This document shows, one piece after another, positions 36,301 through 48,100 of a stretch of DNA of 64,000 bases. The DNA lies in NCBI RefSeq assembly GCF_036669915.1, contig NC_089319.1, positions 13,462,971-13,526,970 of the forward strand, given 5' to 3'. The first letter of the stretch is position 1. The number at the start of each line of letters is the position of its first letter. This DNA is from Pocillopora verrucosa (Eukaryota; Cnidaria; Anthozoa; Scleractinia; Pocilloporidae). A program made the translations under genes and the position numbers. The notes under the pieces were generated by a model. That model saw only the letters and a program-made list of their open reading frames with translations. It was not told the origin of the DNA and ran no database searches.

Positions 36301-36870
36301 ACGGGCGATTCTTTCACTAAATGCAACACTTTCATTGCAGCTCAACCATAACTCCGACGCATCATCTGAAGTAATGGCAAATTGGTAAATACCATCTCTT
36401 TGTGGGTGGACGAAACCAAAAATTCTTTCGCCATTACTGTTCGTAGCATGGTCTTGAGTTCTTTGAAATCCCCAAATATAGGAACGCTTATCCGGCAGAT
36501 ATGGAAAATGAGGCCACAGTCTCAAATTATCAACTGCTGTTCCACATATTCCAAACCATGTGTGGACATTCAAATAACCTGCCTTAACTGCTAAATGTTG
36601 ATTCTCGATACTACCCTTGCTTGTAAATGTATTTGTTCTTGTTGCGTTGTAGAAGCCAGTTGATTTCGTTCCACAATTTGCCTCGTGCTTGCAACCTTTA
36701 TGTACTTTAAGTGTCTTGATGTGGAAGTTGTCTCGTAGAGCATTTATCGTAAGATACATCAACCCAAGCACACATACCACAATTAAACCTACAACAACTC
36801 GGAAACATCGCCGCCAACAAAAACGAAGAGAGGAGCAACTCCTGAGCAACACAAAGGGCGAGAGAGTCAT
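33327..36870 (-). CDS. B4GALNT3/4-like: Beta-1,4-N-acetylgalactosaminyltransferase with PA14 domain (B4GALNT3/4-like), 4 exons, complete
   Basis: Exons (minus): 36870-35705, 35042-34523, 33823-33679, 33475-33327 (TAG), phases 2, 0, 1; 659 residues. Seen: short basic cytosolic tail and one signal-anchor span (about residues 25-47, VVVGLIVVCVLGLMYL), so a type II Golgi topology; a PA14-like beta domain at about 95-250 (GERIFGFVHPQRDGIYQFAI, SDDASELWLS); a linker; then the catalytic CHGN-type domain with YFILPVKDQGNWVQ, the DxD-like IIFLIDLHVD, AGRMTYFPIVGRLDC, FWQMNGYGIMAIY, RWGGEDWDLL and terminal GLYHHYHAK. Known: B4GALNT3 and B4GALNT4 carry PA14 plus this domain and transfer GalNAc to GlcNAc to make LacdiNAc on glycans in the Golgi. 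The frame stays open upstream to a TTG at 36996, but 36870 is the first ATG. The gene lies antisense between the two tetraspanins. Donor and acceptor specificity are inferred. Confidence 0.92.
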
Positions 36871-36987
36871 TCCTGTGCTTACGACAATCAAATCATTCTT
36901 TGGATCGTTGCTTCCACGTAGCGACGCAGAAAACCAGTAGTCCCCAAATAGCTCGCTCCTATAGACCTGAGCGAGACTGGATCTCGA

Positions 36988-37042
36988 TACAGTCAAACCT
37001 GTTTTAGGCGGTCACCCACCCCCTCAATACAGGTTCGACTGT
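36988..37042. mobile_element. Collapsed remnant of the CAGTCGAA MITE family
   Basis: TACAGTCAAACCTGTTTTAG faces ATACAGGTTCGACTGT within 55 bp: both ends of the family seen at 44361-44756, with the middle lost. It lies about 120 bp upstream of the B4GALNT-like start codon. Confidence 0.6.
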
Positions 37043-37304
37043 TTTTTCAAAACTGGTGGACAAGATATTAATTTTTTACTTTTAATGTAAGCGGGTAAGA
37101 ATTCGCAATTTTCTTTGAAATTCGTGATGATTTCGATTTTTTTCTTTTTTACTTTTTTTTACACAAGTGAGACAAGTTAGCGAAGAAATAAGGCTGCCGC
37201 ATCGAATCAGAAATGATGATATTTTTATTAAGATTTCGGTGGAAATTGTTTTCTTTGACGAAGGTGATTTGCCCCTTGCGGGCTGACGAATCAGCACTTT
37301 GTGA

Positions 37305-37350
37305 AACGAAAAGAAACGAAACGAAACGAAAGGAAACCAAAAGAAGAGAA
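37305..37350 (+). repeat. Degenerate (GAAAC)n microsatellite
   Basis: A purine-rich run of AACGAAAC/AAGAAACG units upstream of the glycosyltransferase; a pyrimidine-rich counterpart (CGTTTT)n lies at about 37599-37625, so the pair could fold. Confidence 0.6.
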
Positions 37351-38104
37351 AGCAAACGAAACGAACCATCTAAAATTGTCACGTGAGTCTCACTCGAACG
37401 TTATATTTTAAAACTGAAAAGTTTTAAAATTTTATCTCAGTTTAAGAATATAAGTATCAATTTTCGCATATAGTTGTAGACAGCAGAAAGACGTGGAGAG
37501 AAGGATTTTACAGAGTATTAGATCTTAGGGAAACTTTGTATTTGGCCCGGTAGGAGTTGAATAATTAACGTAAATTTTCGTTATTTTCAGTGCTATTTTC
37601 GTTTTCGTTTTCGTTTTCGTTTTCCTTCTGATCGGTCGTTTCGTTTACTTAGTATTCGATTTTATCATTTTAGTTTTCCACCACTGCAATAAAATCCGAT
37701 GTAAATGTACTAGCGTGACATTTTGGCTTAACAATGGACACTACCGTGAGCGCACAGTTTTACCGATGGACACTTTTATGCCTACCAGTCAATCTCTGTA
37801 TTTACTTATTCCGTAAGCGGACACCCTCTCTTGTTCGCTGTTTACACACAAAAAGACGAATCCGAAATGAAACCTCCCCTCTTTGGTCGTGTCTCCGGAG
37901 ATTATGAATTCGAAATTTAAAGTTGAAACTTCGAATCCGAAAACATTTGAATCCGGAAAGCCTATTCTGAAGATTAGAGAATTTTCGATAAAAGAATACG
38001 ACTTAAATTCATACTGAGATCTTAATGGCTCTTGTTCAATTGTTTCCAGACAATGGCAGAGTGACACCACGACGGCTCTTCCCAACACTGGAAACCCAAT
38101 AGCG

Positions 38105-40989
38105 GTGACTGTATCGCAGCGTGCTTATCAAGAACTTCGAGCGGATAGGGACACTAGAAATTTGATTGAAATACGTCCTACCAGAATGGACATAAGATTG
38201 TACCAGCAGATGCTGTTATGCAACCTCAATGCTCATTCTGTCAGAAATAAAACAGCACGGATTCTTGATTTTATAGTTGATCGCAAAGTCGATTTAGTCG
38301 CCATTACTGAACACTGGCTGACACGGAATGACTCGGATGTTAGGGTTGAGCTATGTCCTAATGGCTATTGCATTGTTGACCATTCAAGACTTGATCACCG
38401 CGGAGGGGGACTGGGCTCATCTATCGTGACTCATTCGGTGTTTCTAAGGTTAATGCTGGAGCTAGTGAACACGACTCTTTTGAATTCTCCGAGTGGATTG
38501 TAAGATCTTCCCCACATAACATACGGCTTGTGATTGTCTACAGACCGCCTTACTCAGAGGAGCACCGTGTTCCCGTTGATGTGTTTCTCGCCGAATTTCC
38601 TGAATACCTTGAGTCTCTACTATTATGCAAGGAAAAATTGCTTATAATGGGCGATTTCAACATCCACATAAACGATCCTCAAGACTCTGATGCACGGAAA
38701 GGGCCTGGGTCCGGAGCAGCATGTTGATAAGCCCACCCATCGCGATGACACACTCTTGATTTTATTATAACACGCATGTCTGAATGCCTGATCTCGCACA
38801 CGCCTGTAATAGATCAGTTTATCTCTGATCGTGCTGCTGTCCTGTGTTGGCTCACACCACCGAGACCCGCTCTTTCCGTGAAGACTTCCAGCTACAGGAA
38901 AATAAAGTAAATTAGTATGGAGCAATTTAAAAGAGATATGCCGTCTACCGAGCCGTGCGCAGCAGTAAAACCAACTACTGCTAATGAATTAGAGGCGTAT
39001 GTAAACTCGTACAACAGCACCCTTTCTGCTCTCCTAGACAAGCATGCTCCGCTTAGGACTCGCACTAGGGTTAGCAGGCCTGTGGTCCCTTGGTATAGCA
39101 ATGAAATTAATGATGCTAAGCGCTCACTCCGGAAAGCTGAAAGAAAATGGGGAAGAACGCGGCTGCCTATGGATTTTGCTGACCTCGAGCGGAAGAGGAA
39201 TAAGGTTACTAATCTCATGAACAAGACAAGGGAAGAGTTTTATTCCAAATTTTTATAGGATAATGGAACCGATCAGAGAAAGCTTTTCTGCGCAGCCAAA
39301 AAGCTACTTGGCACATCTGATGTTTTGAACTTTCCAGTCCTTCTTGACAAGACTGTGCTTGCAAATGATGTCGGCGAATTCTTTGTGCGCAAGGTAGAGC
39401 ACATTAGTCAGGATACTGATTCCATCTGCTTGAGTTCTGCTGATCGTAATCTTGTCCCGCCGGACGGGGAGGCCTGCGAGCTCATTAGAGCCTCTGCCAA
39501 AAAGTCGTGCTTATTAGACCCATTTCCAACTAATGTGGTCTGTGATTCATTAAATGTTCTGCTTCCGGTGATCACAAATATGGTGAATGCATCTCTGTCC
39601 ACTGGTCATTTTCCTGACAATTGGAAGGAAGCTATCGTAAACCCTTTGTTCAAGAAGGGCACTATTGATTTCGCTTACAAGAACCTACGTCCGGTTAGTA
39701 ATCTCCAATTTGTGTCCAAGATTACTGAAAGAGCAGCCAATTATACGCCCATGTCAGCTTACAGGAAATCACATAGCACTGAGACGGCGCTGGTTAAGAT
39801 AGTAAATGACATCTTACTTGACATGAATCGTCAACATGTGTCTTTGCTTGTATTACTTGACCTTAGCGCTGCGTTTGATACGGTCGACCATATCATCCTC
39901 TTACGCCGTCTCGAGACATCATTTGGTGTTACTGGAGATGCGCTCAAATGGATCGCCTCCTACCTGTCAGCTCGATCTCAACGTGTCATGATTAATGGTG
40001 TACTGTCTGATAAATTTGATTTGTCATTTGGAGTTCCTAAAGGGTCATGCCTCGGACCACTTCTGTTCTCTGCTTATGCGAGCAAGCTGTTCCAGGTTAT
40101 CAAGAACCATTTGCATAATGCTCATGCGTACGCTGACGACACTCAGCTTTATTTGTCATTCAAGCCAGACAGTTCAATGGGTGAGACGGAAGCAAGAGGT
40201 GCTATGGAAAGATGTATCAGGGCCGTAAGGGCGTGGCTGATTGTTGATAAATTATGGCTGAATGAAGATAAGTCTGAATTTATGCTTATTGGAACTCGCC
40301 AGCAACTTAGCAAAGTTAGAAATGACAGCCTTATGGTTGGTGACACGCAAGTAAAATCAGTCAGTGAAGCCAGGAACTTAGGTGTCTGGTTCGATTCTAA
40401 TTTCCAGTTTCGCAGCCACATAAACAAAACATGTCAATCAGCTTTCTTTTCGCTATATAACATAAGGCGTATAAGAAAATATCTGCCTTTTGAAGCTGCA
40501 AAGTCATTAGAGCAAGCTTTTGATATAAGCAGAATCGACTAATGTAATGCAAAAATATATGGTTTGCCTGCTATACACGTTAATAGGTTACAACGCGTTC
40601 AAAACGCTGCCGCCAGGTTACTGACCAATACACCCCTTTATTCGCACATTACACCTGTGATGATTAATCTCCATTGGCTGCCAGTTAAATTTAGTATCAT
40701 TTTCAAGGTAAATTTGTTGACTTTCAAAGCTCTCCATGGCCTAGCGCCAGCATATCTTAGTGATATTATGTTATTCAAAGGCGATTCTAATTATAATTTA
40801 AGATCAAATTTTAGTTATTTATTAGCTCGCCCGGCAATTAGATCTGCCAAGACCACTGGGGACAGAGCTTTTTCGGTAGCTGCCCCATTTATATGGAACC
40901 CTCTTCCGGAAAGTCTAAGAGCTGTAAGTAGTGTAAATATTTTTAAGAAACAACTGAAAATGTATCTTTTTAAACAAGCATACTGTTAA
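38105..40989 (+). pseudogene. Endonuclease/reverse transcriptase ORF of the non-LTR element, broken
   Basis: Endonuclease part 38105-38760: LLCNLNAHSVRNKTARILDF, DLVAITEHWL, VIVYRPPYSEEH, LIMGDFNIHI. Reverse transcriptase part about 39600-40290: NLRPVSNLQFVSKITER, SAYRKSHSTETALV, LLDLSAAFDTVDH, GVPKGSCLGPLLFSAY, and the catalytic HAYADDTQLY. C-terminal part: LPAIHVNRLQRVQNAAARLL, PVMINLHWLPV. Damage seen: frameshift near 38414, further shifts at about 38705-38757, an in-frame TAG at 39256-39258, a deletion of roughly 15-20 codons before SAYRK (about 39738-39755), and an in-frame TAA at 40540-40542 where relatives have Tyr in the DYCN motif. From 38917 to 40989 the frame is otherwise kept, so decay is moderate. 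The catalytic YADD is intact, but the copy cannot make a full protein. Confidence 0.88.
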
Positions 40990-41215
40990 CGGTGTGAACA
41001 TTTTTAGACTATGTACTATATAGATTTTTTATCTCTTTTTAATTTATTGTTAAATATAATTTTGTTTTCATTTTGTAATCTAACTATCATATTCTGCGGT
41101 TTCTTTAGATATTTTTTAATTTATTGTAAAACGCATTAGATCATACACTTATAATGAATTTTGCGCTATATAAGAATTAAATTTATTTATTTATATATAT
41201 TTATGATAGAGATCA
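38105..41215 (+). mobile_element. Non-LTR retrotransposon (CR1/L2-like), decayed copy
   Basis: A plus-strand element coding an apurinic-type endonuclease followed by a reverse transcriptase and a C-terminal region. The 3' part (40990-41215) is AT-rich and ends in TTTATTTATTTATAT. The 5' end cannot be fixed; it could begin upstream of 38105. It lies between the glycosyltransferase and the second tetraspanin. The clade (CR1/L2-like) is inferred from motif style. Confidence 0.85.
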
Positions 41216-42124
41216 TTCTGCCTCTATGAGTTTATTATTTACACAGAGGTTCAGATTTGTTTAACGCTGTAAATTTTGGTCTCAACTAAACTATAGGTGT
41301 ATCTTAAGGTACTTTGGACATAAAAAGAAAACAAAAAAAAAATGCGAGGACAACTCAGAGATGAATTATATACGAGACACAAGGTAGGAGCTACACGTCA
41401 ACTCTTGAGTATTCAGGGCAATTCTAATGGATTGTTCGGTTACGTCCTATTTGGAATTATTGATTGTTATGGATTTATTAAACGGTTTTCCGATTTTGAA
41501 TTTATCGGTTTCCTACTCGGGGGAGCAAAGCGTGACAGAGACGTTTTAAACAGGACTAAAAAATGACAGGCATTTTTCCCTTCATTTTCCTTCCAAGACA
41601 CATAACCTACATACCGGGACAGCAAAACAGATGATGTCAGTCAGAGATTTGTTATCCTTTCATTAAGATATTCAAAGAGGATTATTAGGTATCAAAGCTC
41701 TCCACTTGTTTTATAAGCAGTCATGAACGCCAATTGAATAAGGGGAGATATTGTATTTTGATCGATATTAAGAGCAGGCATTCTTAGCATACCTTTTTTC
41801 GCTTCTGGTCGCAAACATTGTTTACAATCAGTGTTCATGTCCTTCACTTCCAAGTTCACTTCACTTTCAAGTTCATTTCAGTAGTTTTCTTTGGACATAA
41901 TTGAAAATCATTCTGGTTTCTTACCTTACTACAAATTCGCAAAATAGTAAATCTCCACCCTATTAATTCATTCACGTCCTCTCAATTGTCATCTAATCGC
42001 TTATTTCCCGTGACTTCAATGTGGGTTTATATTTCTGCAAACATTCTGAACTCGAGATCGACCCATCGTGTCTTTCGCCGGTGCCATACCAGAGAAGTTG
42101 TACTTCTCTTAGTTCGGTTTGACG
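41216..42124. other. Gap between retrotransposon and second tetraspanin
   Basis: No gene supported. It holds the probable promoter of the second tetraspanin; a plus-strand open frame at 41342-41566 has no recognisable product. Confidence 0.4.
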
Positions 42125-45100
42125 ATGGTGCCTGCTGACTTCTCAGACTGGAGGAATATTGAGTTGCAGAACAGGAAAAGAAGGAGATGCTGTAGTGTAC
42201 GGTGTCTTAAAGCGCCCATGCATATGTTTACATTCTTTTATTGGGTAAGTTAAGCTTTAAGAGCATTGCAGCACTTATCATGACTATCGGACACGAATGC
42301 GATTCATTCTAAATCAGTAAACAGGCACCAATGGTCCGCTTTGTGCGATTCCTGCGGAAAAACCCCGACAGAATTTCAAATAATAAAAAAAATAAATTAT
42401 AGATGGCAAATCTGTAACTTCTAAATCGGCTGCTGTCCCGCCAGATGTTTGATTACTATTACTTCGTTATCCACCCGCACTCGTTTAGCTATTAATGAAG
42501 TTATTAGCTCGTGTTTGTTTTGATGATTTGGAGGCTAAGAACTTCTATAGGTTACGTGAAATATTCCAAGCTTTGTTGTCCAGCTCATTAGAATATCCTA
42601 ATGTTAATGTACCACTTGGATGGAAAAAACTTAATGTTCCATACGGCAATACTTGAAATTCCTTGCATGAATCATGTTTCCACCTTCCTAGCTTACAAAC
42701 ATGATTTCAACGCCCACAGGAAGCGTATTTCAATCTGGTTGTTTTGTGCTGAGTATGTGATATAACTCATTCTCTGATTTCTTTCTTTCTTTTCCTTTTT
42801 GACGTCGATGTTTTCCTAAATTGTAGCAAAATTGTTATTGTACACGATAAGCTAAGGAGTTCTAATTGCGTGATGGTATGATGTACTGTTTGTGTTTATC
42901 ATGGGTGTTGATAAATCATTCGCCTCTAAGTATCTTGTCGTCAGACGATGGAAATATTACACTTTCCGTATTAACAAGCACCGGAAACCGTCGGCTCCAA
43001 AAGTCTTGAGACAAATATCGATCCTTGTAAGATTAGTGTTTCTTCGTTCGAGTAGCAGAAATTCACTTCCGCGAACTTTTATCCTCTCACGGTGGACAGC
43101 ATTACATGTGTTGTCTTGCAAGGAGAGGTGATTCCTTTTAAGTCTATCCGCCATACTTTTACTTCACTTTTGTTGAACCTGTTGCGAACTTTTATCCTTT
43201 CACGGTGCGGAGAGAATTGCATGTTTTCTCGCAAGGAGAGGCGATTCTTTGTAAGGTTGTCCGTCTATCTTTACTTCACGGTTGATGAACCTCTTTTTCG
43301 AAGAGTGAAATGGTCAGAAAGGTTTGATGTTCAAATCGAATTTTAAAAAAATAGAAAAAAAAATGTAAAATAGAAAAGCTGGACTGGAAATTTTCCCCAA
43401 ATCATACCGAAATTTTGTTCAAGGTAAAGTTCACCCTGTGCTATGAAACCGAATTCAAGAGAAATATTTCTGAATGGAGACATGACCTTTGTCAAAATCT
43501 TATAATTGAATTTCCTTAGTATTGTAGTCCAGCTAAACAATCTGGCTAAAGTTATACATTCTTCATGGATGTCAAGAGTTCGCCAGTCATAACACGTCTC
43601 CGGTCCATTTAGTTGTCCGACTATGATTATGAAAAGAGCTAAAATGCACCAGAGAAATTTGTAAACTAATGAGGATGTGCTTTGTTATATGTTCAGGACA
43701 ATTTGATATACAAAGAATTTCCGACAGTGGCTAATCTTAGAAAACTGAAATGCTCCTTAGTTTTAACCGTATATACAGCAACTTTTAGAAATGAATAACT
43801 AGACAGCCCTCTCTCAAAGTTAAATCATTTGTAGAGCTTAATTATTTTACATCTCTACGTAAACTTAGAGTAGAAGTTCTGTTATACACGCTTGTGTTTT
43901 CATTCTAATTCTTCCTCTTGATTACCACATAATTAATTTCGTTGTCTCATCTAATTAAAAGACGTAAGATGTTTATTTTCGCGGCCAGTTGAAAACCGGC
44001 AAATTAAGTTAAAGTCACCGCGGATAAAATGGGTGTGACAAGGCTCAAAGTAGGACAATTTTAAACGTCTTGTCTGCTTGACAAGACCCCATAATAAAAC
44101 TTCTGACCGAATTCGATCATATTTCTTGGTGAATAAATTGGATTTTTTTTATATTATGACAACAGTAATAAGGGAAAACGGAGAACTTAACAAACCACCA
44201 CTCGAACTAAGAAAACTAGAAAACTAGACGTTTATGGTTGACATCGTAAAGATTTTGCTTTCCGGTTCAGTCTATGGAATGACGTGAAACAAAACGACCA
44301 TATTTGGACCTGAAATGGTCAATGATGCAATTACGATGCACAAAAGTCTCATTTCCTTGCTACAGTCGAAACTGTATTAAGCGGATGACTGTCAAAGTCC
44401 CGAAATGTTTCCTGTATCCAGCGGTCACATTTAATTGAGCGATCATGATCACCCTTTACTGAGTCCCAACGGCCTGTTTGCATCGTTTTCCAACTGTACT
44501 GCACGGTCCCTTAAACGGAACAATCAAATAAAATTAATCTTTCAAGTACAATTTAATCCGTTTTTCTCTCCCGAAATCAATGTTAGTGGTATTTTTGAGC
44601 GAGTTTTTGTACATTAAGTGGCCAATATGGCATCAAATGGTGTTTTCTTGTTTTTTATTATACCGTATTCTGTGGAACCTGTTTTCAACGGTCAACCTGT
44701 TTTTAGCGGTCATCCCTCCATTCTCCGGCTGACTGCTTAAAACAGGTTCGACTGTATTTATCTGAAAAATTTTGTACTTGGTCTACAAGACAAACTGACC
44801 GCATTTATATTCCATCTTCTGTAAATTAATACAAAACACTCTTTATGGATGCTCAAAAGTGTAAGTATGTATGAAAATTCAATCTCTCAGATGAGTGGCG
44901 TGGCCCTGGTGGTAGTGGGAGCCTGGACACTGTTGTTTGAGAGCCGGTACAATGTACTTCTGGGAAGCTCGTGGTTTCTAATAATAGTAGGTCTTATGAT
45001 TGGTACTGGAGGTCTCATCATGATTGTATGCATCTGTGGCTGCTATGGGATTGTCAAAGAACACAGATATTCGCTTATTTCGGTAAGTAGCATTTCTAAA

Positions 45101-48100
45101 TCTGCTGACATATATTTATAGAATATTACAATGTGTTCAGTCTGCATACCACGGACTGACTGGCGTATTTCCTTGAGCTTCTCTTGCCATTTTCTGTGGC
45201 ATGAAGGGACTAAGAGTACCCCTACGCTTCTAAGAGGCGATGCTAGTTGATTGCAGGTAACCCCAGCCGTTTGTGTGATTGTCTTGACAGCTCACTGTAG
45301 CTGGTCCTCTCCTACACACCAGGGTGGATGAAGGTCTATTTAGAGTACAGCGTCTTCCTCCAAAACACAGTGATCCTGATTAAGGCTAAAATGTGATGAC
45401 TATTTTCACTCAAGTTTGTTGGGTTCGTAAAGCAAATGAGATGCCACACGAGTGTGAACTGAATCGCTCATTAATAGACCCAAACGAGCAAGTTTGTCGC
45501 TACACGAGCGTATCTTCGCCCGCGAGAAAGTTTTTGGCCCTGAGTAAAGTGAGCTGGTGAGAGATCTGGTAGACCTCTTGCCAGCCAGGCTGAAACAGAC
45601 ATGCGTACACTACAATTCGAAGGCCTACGTTTCGCGTTGTGTACGTCATTTAAATCCGTTTTTCAATAGACAGTTGAATACCCCGTCGTTGTCTGAAATA
45701 GGGAGTTTAAGAAACGACGACGGCGACACCGAGGACAACGTCAATTAAAAAATGAACTTGCATTTTACCTACGAATCTCGCGATACTCTTAAGTCATTTA
45801 GTTTGTTTCTCAATGTCAAAACTAACTCGAAACTGAATATGGAACACGTACAACGTTACGTTAGAAAGAGAAATTTTGAAAAAAGCCGTCGTCGTTCACA
45901 TTCTCTAGACAACGCAAAGTTTGGTCATTTCATGCTTTTTTTTTTTTTTTGCAGAGGACGCAAAAAAATTTGCGAAGATTTATGATTCACGTGCACAGTT
46001 ATTGTTCTGCTTATTGAACCTTTTGTTTAGTGAAGTTTCCGTGGCCGTTTCCGTGGCCGTTTCCGTCTTGGTTTTCTTAAATTCCCTGATATTGACTACA
46101 GTAAATGGTTAAACCCGGGAGTAAGATGAAATAGTGTATTTTGATCGTCCGGGTGATTGTAGTCCTGAGAAGGGTGATTGACGTTTCGACAACCTGAACG
46201 GAAGTCATCACCAAAAGTCATCATCAGAGGTCCTCATCACTTTGATGATGACTTCCGCTCAGGTTGTCGAAACGTCAGTCACCACTACGGACAACAGTCC
46301 TTCTCGGAACTTCACTCACCCGGACGATCAAACTACACTATTACACCTAATATCCTTAGGTCTCCATACACTGAATTTGAGTACCAATATTACTCTATAC
46401 TTGGTTCGCCTGCATTAGCTATTGCTATTCCCAGTTGTAAAGTTTTAATCTCTTTTACAGTTTCTGATCTTGTTGACGTTGATCTTCATAATCGAATGTT
46501 CAATCGGAGTTGCAGCATTCGTACACCGATCTTATGTAAGTACAGTTGTGCTTATCCGCAATTTCAATGATTATAACTGTTCAGTATTTTGACCTCTAAT
46601 GCCAGTTTATGTCCATCTCTCTCTCTTTTTCGATCTAAGGGTCTCGACTTATTTCGTTGGAATCAAACAAATTTGCAGGCAAATTTTACGGCCCAAAATC
46701 TCCAGGCTGCTTTATCTGACAATGTAAGCTGGCATGCTATTATTGACGAAGGCAACACGGTGTCACAGTTACATGCGGATTCAGCGAAAAAATATTGTTA
46801 CTTACAGTCATTGGAAAACCACTGCTAATCGGCCACTTTTTAAATAGGTTTTGACAAGAAAGAAATCTGAATTTATATTCTTATAATTTTTTAATATTTG
46901 TGTTGTTTTCTGTTTTTGCCAGATTGAAGAGAATTTAGATAAATCCGCGCTTGATCGAATGAATGAGTATGGAACCTCAGATGCAGTAAGGGATTCCTTT
47001 GACGATCTTCAACAAAGGGTAAGGAAGATCAATATTTTAGTTATCAGCACAGGTCGAGGGAAAAGATATAATTAAATTCATTTGTCGCCTCTTGGAAAAA
47101 AAAAATGATACCGGACAAAGATTTCATAAGGAGCCGATGAGAACCTAAGGCAAATCAATAAATATAGCTGCCTCAAGCGCGCAAAGAGAGAGTGGACAGA
47201 TCACGACAGTTTCAGTTTTGCTTCTGATTGGTCAATAAGATGGCATGAGTTTTCAAGACCGATTGTAAAACGTAGTTTGCATGTAATCCCGAGTTACATT
47301 GGACACCGTGTGAGATAGTCCTTAGCATGACTGACACGGGCCAGGTTTGCCGCTGAGGATCAGAGAAGTCAAAAGCTCATCACACTGTGAAAAAGAAGAA
47401 CGGTTATACAGTGGTGAACTTAAATTTCAGTCAAAATCCAGGGAATAGTGTCATTTTTCGACCAATAAGCTTCAAAATTACGACTTTCCATTTTCTATGA
47501 ACTTTTTCTACATCTTTGGTTCAGGTTAACAATGGCGTTACCCAAGTGATATTAACTTTTTGTGTCTGCCGTTAGCCGATGATTTTTTAGTATCCTTTCT
47601 TCAGCATATGTGTTGTGGTAGTAGCAGCTATTCGACGTGGAACAACACAGCTTGGAAACAAATGACTGAAAACCAGAATTTGTCAGTGCCAGATTCGTGT
47701 TGCAAGACAATTACACCTGCCTGTGGAAAGAGGGACCACCCCTCTAATATATACCATGAGGTACTATACCATCACTGGTATTGTCTTGCCAGCCGATAAG
47801 TTTTAGCCTACTAATCAAATTTTATGGAAGTTTATTGCCTGTAGATAAATACTACACGTTCAACGCCACAAAATGAATGCACATATTCGCCGTGTAGACG
47901 AATATTTAGATGTAAAGATTTGTAGATGTGATTTGACTGAAAATAAATAATTAATGCAAATATCTAAGTACAAATGTAACGAAAACAAGAAAAGCGACAA
48001 AGCTACATGAAATAGAAACGAACTTACAATTTGTGGCGTAACCAGGTCCGATAGCAAAGCTCTTAAACAAAAGCAACACGGCGCTGGCAAAAACTAAAGA

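Larger units (their letters stand above)
36871..38104. other. Upstream region of the glycosyltransferase
   Basis: The minus-strand frame continues without a stop to 36996 but has no ATG. Then come the collapsed MITE (36988-37042), purine microsatellites and unassigned DNA up to the retrotransposon. Confidence 0.5.

Noticed and set aside
36871..36996. N-terminal extension of the glycosyltransferase
   Set aside because: The extension begins at TTG, partly in a MITE remnant; the first ATG is at 36870 and gives a normal type II N-terminus.
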